Assembly: GCA_965370495.1 (NCBI GenBank)
Contig: CBDUUV010000103.1
Coordinates: forward strand, 1-8,702
Direction of reading: 5' to 3'
DNA from: Krumholzibacterium sp965370495
GTDB taxonomy: Bacteria > Krumholzibacteriota > Krumholzibacteriia > Krumholzibacteriales > Krumholzibacteriaceae
Length of the DNA stretch: 8,702 bases
Shown here: in pieces, positions 1 through 5,887 of the stretch
How the letters are laid out: each line of letters starts with the position of its first letter
Numbering within the stretch: position 1 is the first letter of the stretch
Notes under the pieces: model-generated
Told to the model about the DNA's origin: nothing
The model's input: only the letters and a program-made list of their open reading frames with translations
Database searches by the model: none
Program-made: the position numbers and the translations under genes

Positions 1-249
1 AAAATGTTCCAGTCCCATAATCGACACAATCTTCACTGCCAGAAAACCCTTTCCAACATCGAAAAGCAGTACAGGAACAGCAGCCTTTACACCCAGAACC
101 CTGAATGTATTCGCAGCTCCAAGGTTACCACTTCCGTGCCTGCGCAGGTCAATGTTCCTCACCAGCATACCCATGATATAGCTCGATGGTATTGCTCCCA
201 GAATATAGCAGGACAGGACGATGAATACTGTTTTCCATATCTGATCCAT
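1..249 (-). CDS. plsY: Glycerol-3-phosphate acyltransferase PlsY, N-terminal 83 residues (3' end outside window)
   Basis: PlsY is an inner-membrane enzyme that moves an acyl group from acyl phosphate to glycerol 3-phosphate, the first step of phospholipid synthesis. The fragment begins MDQIWKTVFIVL, has a first membrane helix at about 7-28 ending in the family pattern LGAIPSSYIMG, and then the signature RRHGSGNLGAANTFRVLG (37-53), whose Ser40 and Arg50 belong to the first conserved catalytic motif. LLFDVGKGFLAV (61-72) starts the next helix and matches the family. The full protein is usually near 200 aa, so more than half is missing past the left edge. The ATG is preceded by GGAG at 8 nt and lies 5 nt after the der stop, so translation is probably coupled. 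In many bacteria gpsA follows der-plsY, but that would lie outside the window. Confidence 0.95.
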   Translation of the reverse strand, partial: MDQIWKTVFIVLSCYILGAIPSSYIMGMLVRNIDLRRHGSGNLGAANTFRVLGVKAAVPVLLFDVGKGFLAVKIVSIMGLEHF

Positions 250-254
250 TGTAA

Positions 255-1574
255 TCACTCCTTGGACTTAAGGGTGATTCTAATCGCTGTTCCCTCAAAG
301 GTAAACATATTTCTTACCTGGTTGTTTAGATAACGGATATATGAACGAGGGAAATAGAGTGATTTGTTCACAAAAAGGGTGAAGGTGGGAGGTTCAGTGC
401 CTGTCTGGGTCCCGTAATAGATTTTTCCGGTTCCGTGTTTGTGAAATTTAGGAGGATTTGAAGATGTAGCTTCTGCGAGAAGTTTGTTCAGTTCTGATGT
501 CGATATCTTTTTCCGCCTCTCCTCCTGTATGTGGAAACAGAGTGGGAATATTCGGGAAACCCGGGTTCCTTTCGTGGCTGAAATGGTCAATACAGGAGCA
601 TATGAGAAAAATGGCATGGCTCGCCTTACTTTTTCGACATATTCTCCGACAGTTTTGTTATCTTTTGAGACAAGATCCCACTTGTTGAGAAGAAGTATTA
701 CCCCCTTCTTCGCTTTGTGAGCAGCAGCGGCAATTTTTGTATCCTGTCTTGAGATTTCATTTCTGGAGGCGTCGAGGATTATAAGCACAATTTCCGCGTC
801 TCTTATACTCTGCAGGCTTTTCAGGCTGCTGATAACATCAAGCCCTTTCTCTGTTCTTGATTTGCGTTTTACTCCTGCAGTATCAATAAGAACAATTTCC
901 TTGTTGTGATACTTCATTCTCAGATTGATTGCGTCCCTCGTTGTACCTGGTTCTTCTGAAACAATATGCCGGTCCTCTCCTATGAGCGTGTTTAACAGAG
1001 AACTTTTTCCGACATTCGGTTTCCCCACTATGGATATGGCCAGATCGGTATTTTCTTCGCGAGGTTCCGGTTTTTTTGGCAGGCGTAAAACTATCTCGTC
1101 CAGAAGATCGCCTATCCCATGACCGTGGACCGAGCTTATTAAATGAATATTACTGAATCCCATCTTGTAAAACTCGTTCGCATCCAGTTTGTCCTGGTTG
1201 CTTTCCACCTTATTGACAGCGAGGATCACCTTGTCCCTGTCTTCCCGTAAAGTACGCAAGAGACTTTCGTCTTCGAATGTAAGCCCGGTATCCACGTCAA
1301 CGAGAAAGATAACTATGGCTGATTCGCTTACGGTTCTTCTTATTCGATCCGTAATCTGGCTTTGAAGCGGGTCTTCTCCATTGAGACAAAATCCTCCGGT
1401 ATCCACGATTCTGAATTCTACTCCGTTCCAGACCGTCCTTTCCTCCATCCTGTCCCTTGTTACTCCCGGCATCTCGTGAGTAATAGCTTTTCTGGATTTT
1501 GTGATCCGATTGAAAAGTGTTGATTTGCCGGAGTTGGGTTTTCCTATAATTGCCACGGTCGAAAATCGTTTCAT
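255..1574 (-). CDS. der: Ribosome assembly GTPase Der (EngA)
   Basis: Der is an essential GTPase with two G domains in tandem that helps mature the 50S ribosomal subunit. The protein has 439 aa from the ATG at 1574. Domain 1 shows GKPNSGKS (11-18), PGVTRD (36-41), DTGG (58-61), NKVE (121-124) and SSVHGHG. Domain 2 shows GKPNVGKS (184-191), PGTTRD (209-214), DTAG (231-234), NKWD (297-300) and SATKG. A KH-like domain fills about 352-436. The G4 motif of domain 1 has Glu where Asp is usual, and its P-loop has Ser for Val; domain 2 is fully standard. The start is chosen because AGAGG lies about 7 nt before it and it overlaps the previous stop as ATGA. A GTG at 1598 would add 8 residues (MRKKRGII) with no better site. 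It is followed after 5 nt by plsY. Confidence 0.98.
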   Translation of the reverse strand: MKRFSTVAIIGKPNSGKSTLFNRITKSRKAITHEMPGVTRDRMEERTVWNGVEFRIVDTGGFCLNGEDPLQSQITDRIRRTVSESAIVIFLVDVDTGLTFEDESLLRTLREDRDKVILAVNKVESNQDKLDANEFYKMGFSNIHLISSVHGHGIGDLLDEIVLRLPKKPEPREENTDLAISIVGKPNVGKSSLLNTLIGEDRHIVSEEPGTTRDAINLRMKYHNKEIVLIDTAGVKRKSRTEKGLDVISSLKSLQSIRDAEIVLIILDASRNEISRQDTKIAAAAHKAKKGVILLLNKWDLVSKDNKTVGEYVEKVRRAMPFFSYAPVLTISATKGTRVSRIFPLCFHIQEERRKKISTSELNKLLAEATSSNPPKFHKHGTGKIYYGTQTGTEPPTFTLFVNKSLYFPRSYIRYLNNQVRNMFTFEGTAIRITLKSKE

Positions 1575-2884
1575 AATAATACCTCTTTTCTTCCGCACGC
1601 GAGAATTACCTGTTTTTCAAGAAAATTACTTTCCGGGATTAACACATTTACTCCAAGTCGTTTTCCTATTTCTTCCGTTGTCATATTGTCGAGAAGAACG
1701 CCATCATAATTAACACAGTTGGGTGGCAAGACGAGGCATCCCTTGGCCTTTCCTGATTTTTTTACTGCATCTATAATATCTTCTCCTGTTAACAGCCCCG
1801 AAACTCCCACCGTGCTGCCAAACTTACGGTTTCTAACGCTGACAAACCTGATTCGATGTCCTGGCAACGTATTTTTCAGGACAGGCGCTATATATTTTTT
1901 TATGAGCTTTGCGCCGAGTGTCCCGGTAACAACGGTCATTTCAATATTGCTTATTCCTTTCTGCATCAGAAAAACAGCATTTCGCTCGATATCTTCGATA
2001 AAAAGCCTGCACATACCGACACCATTCGAAAGCTGGTCAAATGACCCGTAGTCTTCCGTTTCAGGAAGCTTCTTTCCAGCCAGAAGATATAATTCATCTG
2101 ATGGAAAGAGAAAAGGATCGTCTCCGCTCTTTTGCCTAAAAGCTTTTCTCTTCATGTCGACCCAGCCAAGAAGTTGCCTTGCTTTTACCGCAGTAAATCT
2201 CTCGAGAGGATACAATCCCTTCCTGTGACGCGTAAGCCCTACCGGAACAATAGCAACAGATCTGCAAGCTGGATATAACCCGTAAATATCGTCTACCGTC
2301 TTTTCCAGTACTAAACCGTCATTTATACCCGGGACCAGTACGATCTGACAGTGAATGAGTATTCCTTTATCAGCAAGCGATTTCAATATTTCCAGGATCC
2401 CGGTTTTAAGTGGTCTGCCGAAAAGTTTTTCCCTGTTTCTATTTTCTGTAGAATGCACTGAAATATAGATCGGGGATAAATTATACCTGATGATCCTGTC
2501 AATTTCTTCATCGGATATATCATTAAGTGTCACATAATTACCAAAAAGAAAGCTTAACCTGTAATCGTCGTCTTTTTGATAGAGAGTCTCTCTCATGCCG
2601 GAAGGCATCTGGTCGACAAAACAGAATATGCACTTGCTGCGGCAATTAATGAAACTCATTTCTTCGAAAGACAGCATGTAATTTTCGAATGTTTCAAAGC
2701 GCAGTCGCCTTTTCACTATTTTACCGTTACTGCGTCGAATAACGAAAAGACCAGAACCCTCTCCTGCGGTAAGATAAAGAATATCCAGCTGGTCTTTTAC
2801 CTCGTTGGGACCGACATAAAGAATCTCGTCACCTGGTTTGAGAAATCCCTTCCTGCCACAAATTTCCTTGATTCGAACCGACAT
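1571..2884 (-). CDS. DUF512 radical-SAM protein with N-terminal PDZ-like domain
   Basis: This is a member of the conserved DUF512 family of putative Fe-S radical-SAM enzymes, whose reaction is not known. From the ATG at 2884 it has 437 aa. Residues 1-60 form a PDZ-like domain (GFLKPGDEILYVGPNEVKDQ). A CxxxCxxC cluster motif follows (C81, C85, C88, with the family sequence CRSKCIFCFVDQMP), then KDDDYRLSFLFGNYVTL, SPIYISVHST and VPGINDG of the radical-SAM barrel. The C-terminal DUF512 part has SDELYLLAGKKLPE, QLSNGVGM and SGLLTGEDI. The CxxxCxxC motif should bind a 4Fe-4S cluster that cleaves S-adenosylmethionine. No signal peptide or membrane segment is seen. Its TGA overlaps the der start as ATGA. 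The pairing with der is common in other bacteria and suggests, without proof, a link to ribosome or tRNA work. Confidence 0.93.
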   Translation of the reverse strand: MSVRIKEICGRKGFLKPGDEILYVGPNEVKDQLDILYLTAGEGSGLFVIRRSNGKIVKRRLRFETFENYMLSFEEMSFINCRSKCIFCFVDQMPSGMRETLYQKDDDYRLSFLFGNYVTLNDISDEEIDRIIRYNLSPIYISVHSTENRNREKLFGRPLKTGILEILKSLADKGILIHCQIVLVPGINDGLVLEKTVDDIYGLYPACRSVAIVPVGLTRHRKGLYPLERFTAVKARQLLGWVDMKRKAFRQKSGDDPFLFPSDELYLLAGKKLPETEDYGSFDQLSNGVGMCRLFIEDIERNAVFLMQKGISNIEMTVVTGTLGAKLIKKYIAPVLKNTLPGHRIRFVSVRNRKFGSTVGVSGLLTGEDIIDAVKKSGKAKGCLVLPPNCVNYDGVLLDNMTTEEIGKRLGVNVLIPESNFLEKQVILACGRKEVLL

Positions 2885-2889
2885 CACTG

Positions 2890-2895
2890 CCACCT
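2890..2895 (-). promoter_or_regulatory. Ribosome binding site of the DUF512 radical-SAM gene
   Basis: AGGTGG lies 5 nt before the ATG at 2884-2882. It fixes the start there; the more upstream in-frame starts would run into the tRNA. Its AGG is part of TTGCAGG (2899-2893), which is exactly complementary to the first arm of the terminator hairpin, so the site could be hidden when that hairpin is not formed. Confidence 0.7.
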
Positions 2896-2897
2896 GC

Positions 2898-2930
2898 AAA
2901 AATCCCCGCAAGTTATTACGCCTTGCAGGG
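2898..2930 (-). terminator. Rho-independent terminator after tRNA-Gly, possibly a switchable leader
   Basis: On the minus strand CCCTGCAAG (2930-2922) and CTTGCGGGG (2912-2904) form a 9-bp stem with one U-G pair and a 9-nt loop. It is followed at once by A and five T (2903-2898). This is a good intrinsic terminator for the tRNA transcript. The next gene starts only 14 nt beyond the U-tract, so the element also lies in its leader and could act as an attenuator. Confidence 0.75.
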
Positions 2931-2944
2931 AAATAAAGTTCATA

Positions 2945-3020
2945 TGGAGCGGGCAACGGGAATCGAACCCGCGACCTTCAGCTTGGGAAGCTGATACTCT
3001 ACCAGCTGAGTTATGCCCGC
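2945..3020 (-). tRNA. tRNA-Gly, anticodon CCC, CCA encoded
   Basis: A 76-nt cloverleaf folds completely. The acceptor stem GCGGGCA pairs with TGCCCGC. The D arm is ACTC-AGCTGGTA-GAGT. The anticodon stem TCAGC/GCTGA carries the loop TTCCCAA, with CCC at 2987-2985. The variable loop has 5 nt, and the T arm GCGGG-TTCGAAT-CCCGT has one G-U pair. The 3' end is T73 followed by a gene-encoded CCA (2947-2945). It decodes the glycine codon GGG. It lies 32 nt after miaA and 60 nt before the radical-SAM gene, with a predicted promoter in front and a hairpin with U-tract behind. A different isotype is unlikely given the CCC anticodon and the G1-C72 and C2-G71 pairs. Confidence 0.97.
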
Positions 3021-3040
3021 TTTTGTTCCTATCAGCTTGA

Positions 3041-3069
3041 AAAATATCAGTTTCACCCCTCACTGTCAA
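3041..3069 (-). promoter_or_regulatory. Sigma70-type promoter for tRNA-Gly, partly inside miaA
   Basis: The minus strand has a perfect TTGACA (3069-3064), a 17-nt spacer and TATTTT (3046-3041), with TG one base before the -10 (TGATATTTT). The -35 box lies in the last codons of miaA. Transcription should begin near 3034, about 14 nt before the tRNA. The strong -35 and extended -10 fit a stable-RNA promoter, but the -10 itself matches only 4 of 6 bases. Confidence 0.7.
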
Positions 3070-3973
3070 GAGCCTTGAGGATTATATCGAAAGGTTCGTA
3101 TTGATCCATATCAATCCAGTTCACATCTGATTCCTTCCGGAACCATGTCATCTGTTTCTTGGCATATTGCCTGGTTTGAGTAATGATTCTGTTGATCATT
3201 TCATCTTTTCCGGTAAATCCTCCCAGGTGACTTATCACCTCCGGGTACCCCAGCGTCTTCATGCCGGGCCACGAAGCCTTAGCGCCACTTTCAAGGAGTC
3301 TATCTACTTCTTTTATCCATCCTGAGTTGAACATTTGCAATGTTCTGTTTCCGATCTTATCTCTGAGTTTCTGCCTCTCCATTTTCAGGCCTGTTTTCAG
3401 GATATCGAGCGAAAGTGTGCCTTTTGAAGATTGTCTCTGACACCTGAAGTGTTCGCTTATTGTTGTTCCCGTCAATTCGTATACTTCCAGTGAACGAATA
3501 ATACGATACCTGTCATTATGATGGATTCTTCTGGTGCTTTCCTCATCGACAACTTTCAATCTCGAGAATAATTCCACGGTTTCCATGCCCTGTATCTTCG
3601 AGGCAAAATCTTTCCTGTCGAGCGGATCGAGATCTATTTTGAAGAAACCATCCACAACTGCCCGTAGATACATTCCCGAGCCTCCGACAAGAATAGGAAT
3701 TTTCTTTCGTCCGATTATTCCTGCTATTGCTTCGCGTGCTTCCGTAGCAAACCACCAGGCATTAGGTTTCTGCTCCAATCCAATAATATCAATAAGGTGG
3801 TGCGGGACTTTGAGTCTCTCTTCTTCCGAGGGTTTAGAAGTGCCTATGTCAAGCCCGGTGTAAATCTGGCGTGAATCTATAGATACTATCTCCCCATCGA
3901 GTTTCATGGCCAGTCGGATAGCAAGATCACTTTTCCCGACAGCTGTAGGGCCAATTATCAATATGGAATCCAT
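3053..3973 (-). CDS. miaA: tRNA dimethylallyltransferase MiaA
   Basis: MiaA transfers a dimethylallyl group from DMAPP to N6 of adenosine 37 in tRNAs that read codons starting with U. The 306-aa length is typical. Visible motifs are the P-loop GPTAVGKSD (8-16), DSRQIYTGLDIGTSKP just before residue 50 with the family aspartate, VPHHLID, the GGSGMYLRAVVDG segment, NDRYRIIRSLEVYE, GMKTLGYPE, and the C-terminal TRQYAKKQMTWFR that contacts tRNA. The start ATG overlaps the last base of the mutL stop (TAATG), and its own Shine-Dalgarno is weak (GAAAG), which fits translational coupling to mutL. mutL-miaA is a common bacterial pair. The 3' end carries the -35 box of the tRNA-Gly promoter, so the two functions share sequence. 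The neighbouring tRNA-Gly reads GGG and would not be a MiaA substrate, so their closeness is not a substrate link. Confidence 0.97.
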   Translation of the reverse strand: MDSILIIGPTAVGKSDLAIRLAMKLDGEIVSIDSRQIYTGLDIGTSKPSEEERLKVPHHLIDIIGLEQKPNAWWFATEAREAIAGIIGRKKIPILVGGSGMYLRAVVDGFFKIDLDPLDRKDFASKIQGMETVELFSRLKVVDEESTRRIHHNDRYRIIRSLEVYELTGTTISEHFRCQRQSSKGTLSLDILKTGLKMERQKLRDKIGNRTLQMFNSGWIKEVDRLLESGAKASWPGMKTLGYPEVISHLGGFTGKDEMINRIITQTRQYAKKQMTWFRKESDVNWIDMDQYEPFDIILKALDSEG

Positions 3974-5751
3974 TATTTCTTTCTGGAAGAAGTCCTGTGG
4001 AACCTCTTGTCAAGGTCCTCGAGACCCACTCTGAGAATAGTAGGCCTGCCGTGCGGACAACTGAATGGAAAATCGGTTGCAAACAACTGGTCTGTGAGGG
4101 TTTCCATTTCCTGGTTCGACAATTTGTCTCCGGCTTTGACAGCTGAACGGCATGCATATGTTCTGAGAAAATCGTCTATACTGTTTCTTCCAACCCCTTT
4201 TTCAGCAAGGATATCCTGGAGAAGCTTTCCATCACTCCAGTTTCTGACACCAGCCGGTATCCCCCTGATTATTATAGACTTTTGTCCAAAGGGTTCTACA
4301 TCGAATCCAAGTAAAGGAAGTTGTTCTGCAAGTCTATCAAAATTATCGAATTCTTCATGTGTAAGTTCGAGAGTGGCCGGAAAAAGCAGGGATTGAACGA
4401 CAGGTTTTTCACCCGAAAGGTTATTCTTGGCCTGGTTGTACAGTATCCTTTCGTGAGCGGCATGCTGATCGATTATGACCATCCCTCCTCTTATCTGAAT
4501 AAAGATATAGCTTTGATGCAGCTGCCAGTATAACCCACCCGATACGGTAGAGGATTGCGTTTCATGGCTGTTTGTAAAAAGCGAATCGGGCGATTCCCTG
4601 AAAAGCCATTCAGAACGTTGTCCGGTTGCTTCATCTCCCTGATATAAAGATTCAGGCATTTCCCGGGATGGGGTCTGGCCATGTTCGGAGGTCGTATTTT
4701 CTCCTCTATCACCGGAAGGAAATATCGTTTTGTATACGGATTCGACTTTCTCACTGAAAGATATGGTTTTTCCCTGAAGAGTTTCGCGCAGAACCGATAC
4801 CACACGATTATGGAGTTCTCTTTCATTCTGGAACCTGACTTCAGATTTGGTTGGATGAACATTAACATCGATCTCATCAGGAGGGATTTCTATAAAGAGT
4901 ATAATAATTGGAAACCGGTCAGAAGGTATAAGCGAAGTATATGCCTGTCGTAATGCATGTCCCAGGACCCTGTCTTTGATTGCGCGTCTATTGATATAAA
5001 TGTGCTGCATCGAACGGTTGCCCCGAGTCAATTCCGGGAGAGAAGTATATCCGGATATTGTCAGATGTCCGACATTACTCTCGAAATATTTCAGATTGGA
5101 AAAAACCCTGGTCCCGAAAACGACCTCCACGCGTTCATCCATGGAAGATGCAGGATAATGAAGCGTTTCATTCCCGTTTGATTTCAGAGCGAATCCTACT
5201 TCGGGAAATGCAAGGGCATATCCCTGGATCAATCCTGTGATACGCCTCGATTCGGAAGAACTGCTTGAGAGAAATTTTTTTCTCGCGGGTAGATTGAAGA
5301 AAAGATCGGAAACAGTAATTTCGGTTCCAGGTTCCCGAGCTATCCGATTATCTTCCAGGATCTCCGCGCCCCTCCACGAAAGTACGCGTCCCATATCCTC
5401 ACCCTGGGTTCTTGAAACGATTTCAAGCCTGGAGACGGAACGGATACTTGCAAGTGCTTCTCCCCGAAAACCGAGTGATTTGATCCTCATTATATCTTCG
5501 ATATTACTGATCTTGCTTGTCGAGAAATTTTCTACAGCAAGTTCGATTTCTTCACACGGTATTCCTATACCATTATCTGATACCTTTATATACGACTTGC
5601 CCCCATTTTCTATATCGATGTTTATCCTGGTTGCTGCCGCGTCAAGAGCATTCTCTGTAAGTTCTTTTACTACATTTACAGGGCGTTCGATTATCTCTCC
5701 AGCAGCGATCTTGCCTGTAGTATCAGGTGATAATCTTTTTATCCTTGCCAT
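3973..5751 (-). CDS. mutL: DNA mismatch repair protein MutL, endonuclease type
   Basis: MutL couples mismatch recognition by MutS to strand removal. This 592-aa protein has the N-terminal GHKL ATPase: KELTENALDA (E30, N34), DNGIGIP (59-65), GFRGEAL (94-100) and NVHPTK (297-302). A polar, poorly conserved linker spans about 335-400. The C-terminal domain has the endonuclease and zinc motifs of methyl-independent MutL: DQHAAHE (428-434), ACRSAVK (533-539) and CPHGRP (565-570), so the protein is expected to nick DNA. The DQHA(X)2E(X)4E motif ends in Asn439 instead of the second Glu. QSLLFP (453-458) matches the beta-clamp binding site of this class. The start is the ATG at 5751, preceded by AAAGG at 5 nt, and it matches the standard MutL beginning (IKRLSPDTTGKIAAGE). 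The stop TAA shares one base with the ATG of miaA. A helicase-like or other family is excluded by the motif order. Confidence 0.98.
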   Translation of the reverse strand: MARIKRLSPDTTGKIAAGEIIERPVNVVKELTENALDAAATRINIDIENGGKSYIKVSDNGIGIPCEEIELAVENFSTSKISNIEDIMRIKSLGFRGEALASIRSVSRLEIVSRTQGEDMGRVLSWRGAEILEDNRIAREPGTEITVSDLFFNLPARKKFLSSSSSESRRITGLIQGYALAFPEVGFALKSNGNETLHYPASSMDERVEVVFGTRVFSNLKYFESNVGHLTISGYTSLPELTRGNRSMQHIYINRRAIKDRVLGHALRQAYTSLIPSDRFPIIILFIEIPPDEIDVNVHPTKSEVRFQNERELHNRVVSVLRETLQGKTISFSEKVESVYKTIFPSGDRGENTTSEHGQTPSREMPESLYQGDEATGQRSEWLFRESPDSLFTNSHETQSSTVSGGLYWQLHQSYIFIQIRGGMVIIDQHAAHERILYNQAKNNLSGEKPVVQSLLFPATLELTHEEFDNFDRLAEQLPLLGFDVEPFGQKSIIIRGIPAGVRNWSDGKLLQDILAEKGVGRNSIDDFLRTYACRSAVKAGDKLSNQEMETLTDQLFATDFPFSCPHGRPTILRVGLEDLDKRFHRTSSRKK

Positions 5752-5887
5752 TCGAGCCTTTCATATCGATACAACTCGATTCTGCAGGTTAAAAACAACT
5801 GCAGTAACACATAATCTCGTTTTGAAACTGTAAGATACCACAGCAATGGTTTGAAGGGCAACATCGAAAGGTATAAGACCGTATCTT
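5752..5887. other. Intergenic gap before mutL, no clear signal
   Basis: This 136-bp stretch separates the GAF-domain gene from mutL and is the longest non-coding gap in the window. No convincing terminator follows the GAF gene. A weak promoter candidate on the minus strand is TTGCCC (5861-5856), 18 nt, then TATCTT (5837-5832) with TG one base before the -10, which is 4 of 6 matches in each box. A 7-bp inverted repeat (5832-5838 with 5881-5887) and two CTGCAG sites 11 nt apart (5782-5804) are also present; both could be chance. The mutL leader has AAAGG 5 nt before its ATG. Confidence 0.4.

Noticed and set aside
1575..1598. GTG start at 1598 for Der
   Set aside because: The ATG at 1574 has a Shine-Dalgarno at proper spacing, overlaps the previous stop as ATGA, and gives the usual Der N-terminus.
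2885..2956. Longer N-terminus for the DUF512 protein
   Set aside because: The extra 24 residues overlap the tRNA 3' end and the terminator, while the ATG at 2884 has a good ribosome binding site and begins the PDZ-like domain.
2884..3069. Minus-strand open frame of 61 codons across the tRNA
   Set aside because: It is the tRNA-Gly gene read as protein (the GRVSASQAEGRGFDSRCPLH pattern typical of translated tRNAs), and it has no family match.
3081..3086. TATAAT on the minus strand inside the end of miaA
   Set aside because: The hexamer 17 nt upstream is ATGGAT, a poor -35, and the bases encode conserved-frame residues DII of MiaA. The promoter at 3069-3041 is better placed.
4491..4877. Minus-strand open frame of 128 codons inside mutL
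   Set aside because: It is an out-of-frame shadow of mutL, whose own frame is intact over the same region.
5782..5804. Two CTGCAG sites forming a possible hairpin before mutL
   Set aside because: The 6-bp stem with an 11-nt loop is weak, has no U-tract, and each CTGCAG is itself a palindrome, so the pairing is expected by chance.
5237..5833. Plus-strand open frame of 198 codons opposite mutL
   Set aside because: It lies antisense to the conserved MutL ATPase domain, is rich in Ser and Ile as shadow frames are, and has no recognisable motif. The same holds for the other plus-strand frames.
5832..5887. 7-bp inverted repeat AAGATAC/GTATCTT after the GAF-domain gene
   Set aside because: The arms are AT-rich and about 42 nt apart with no T run behind, so they do not make a terminator or a clear operator.
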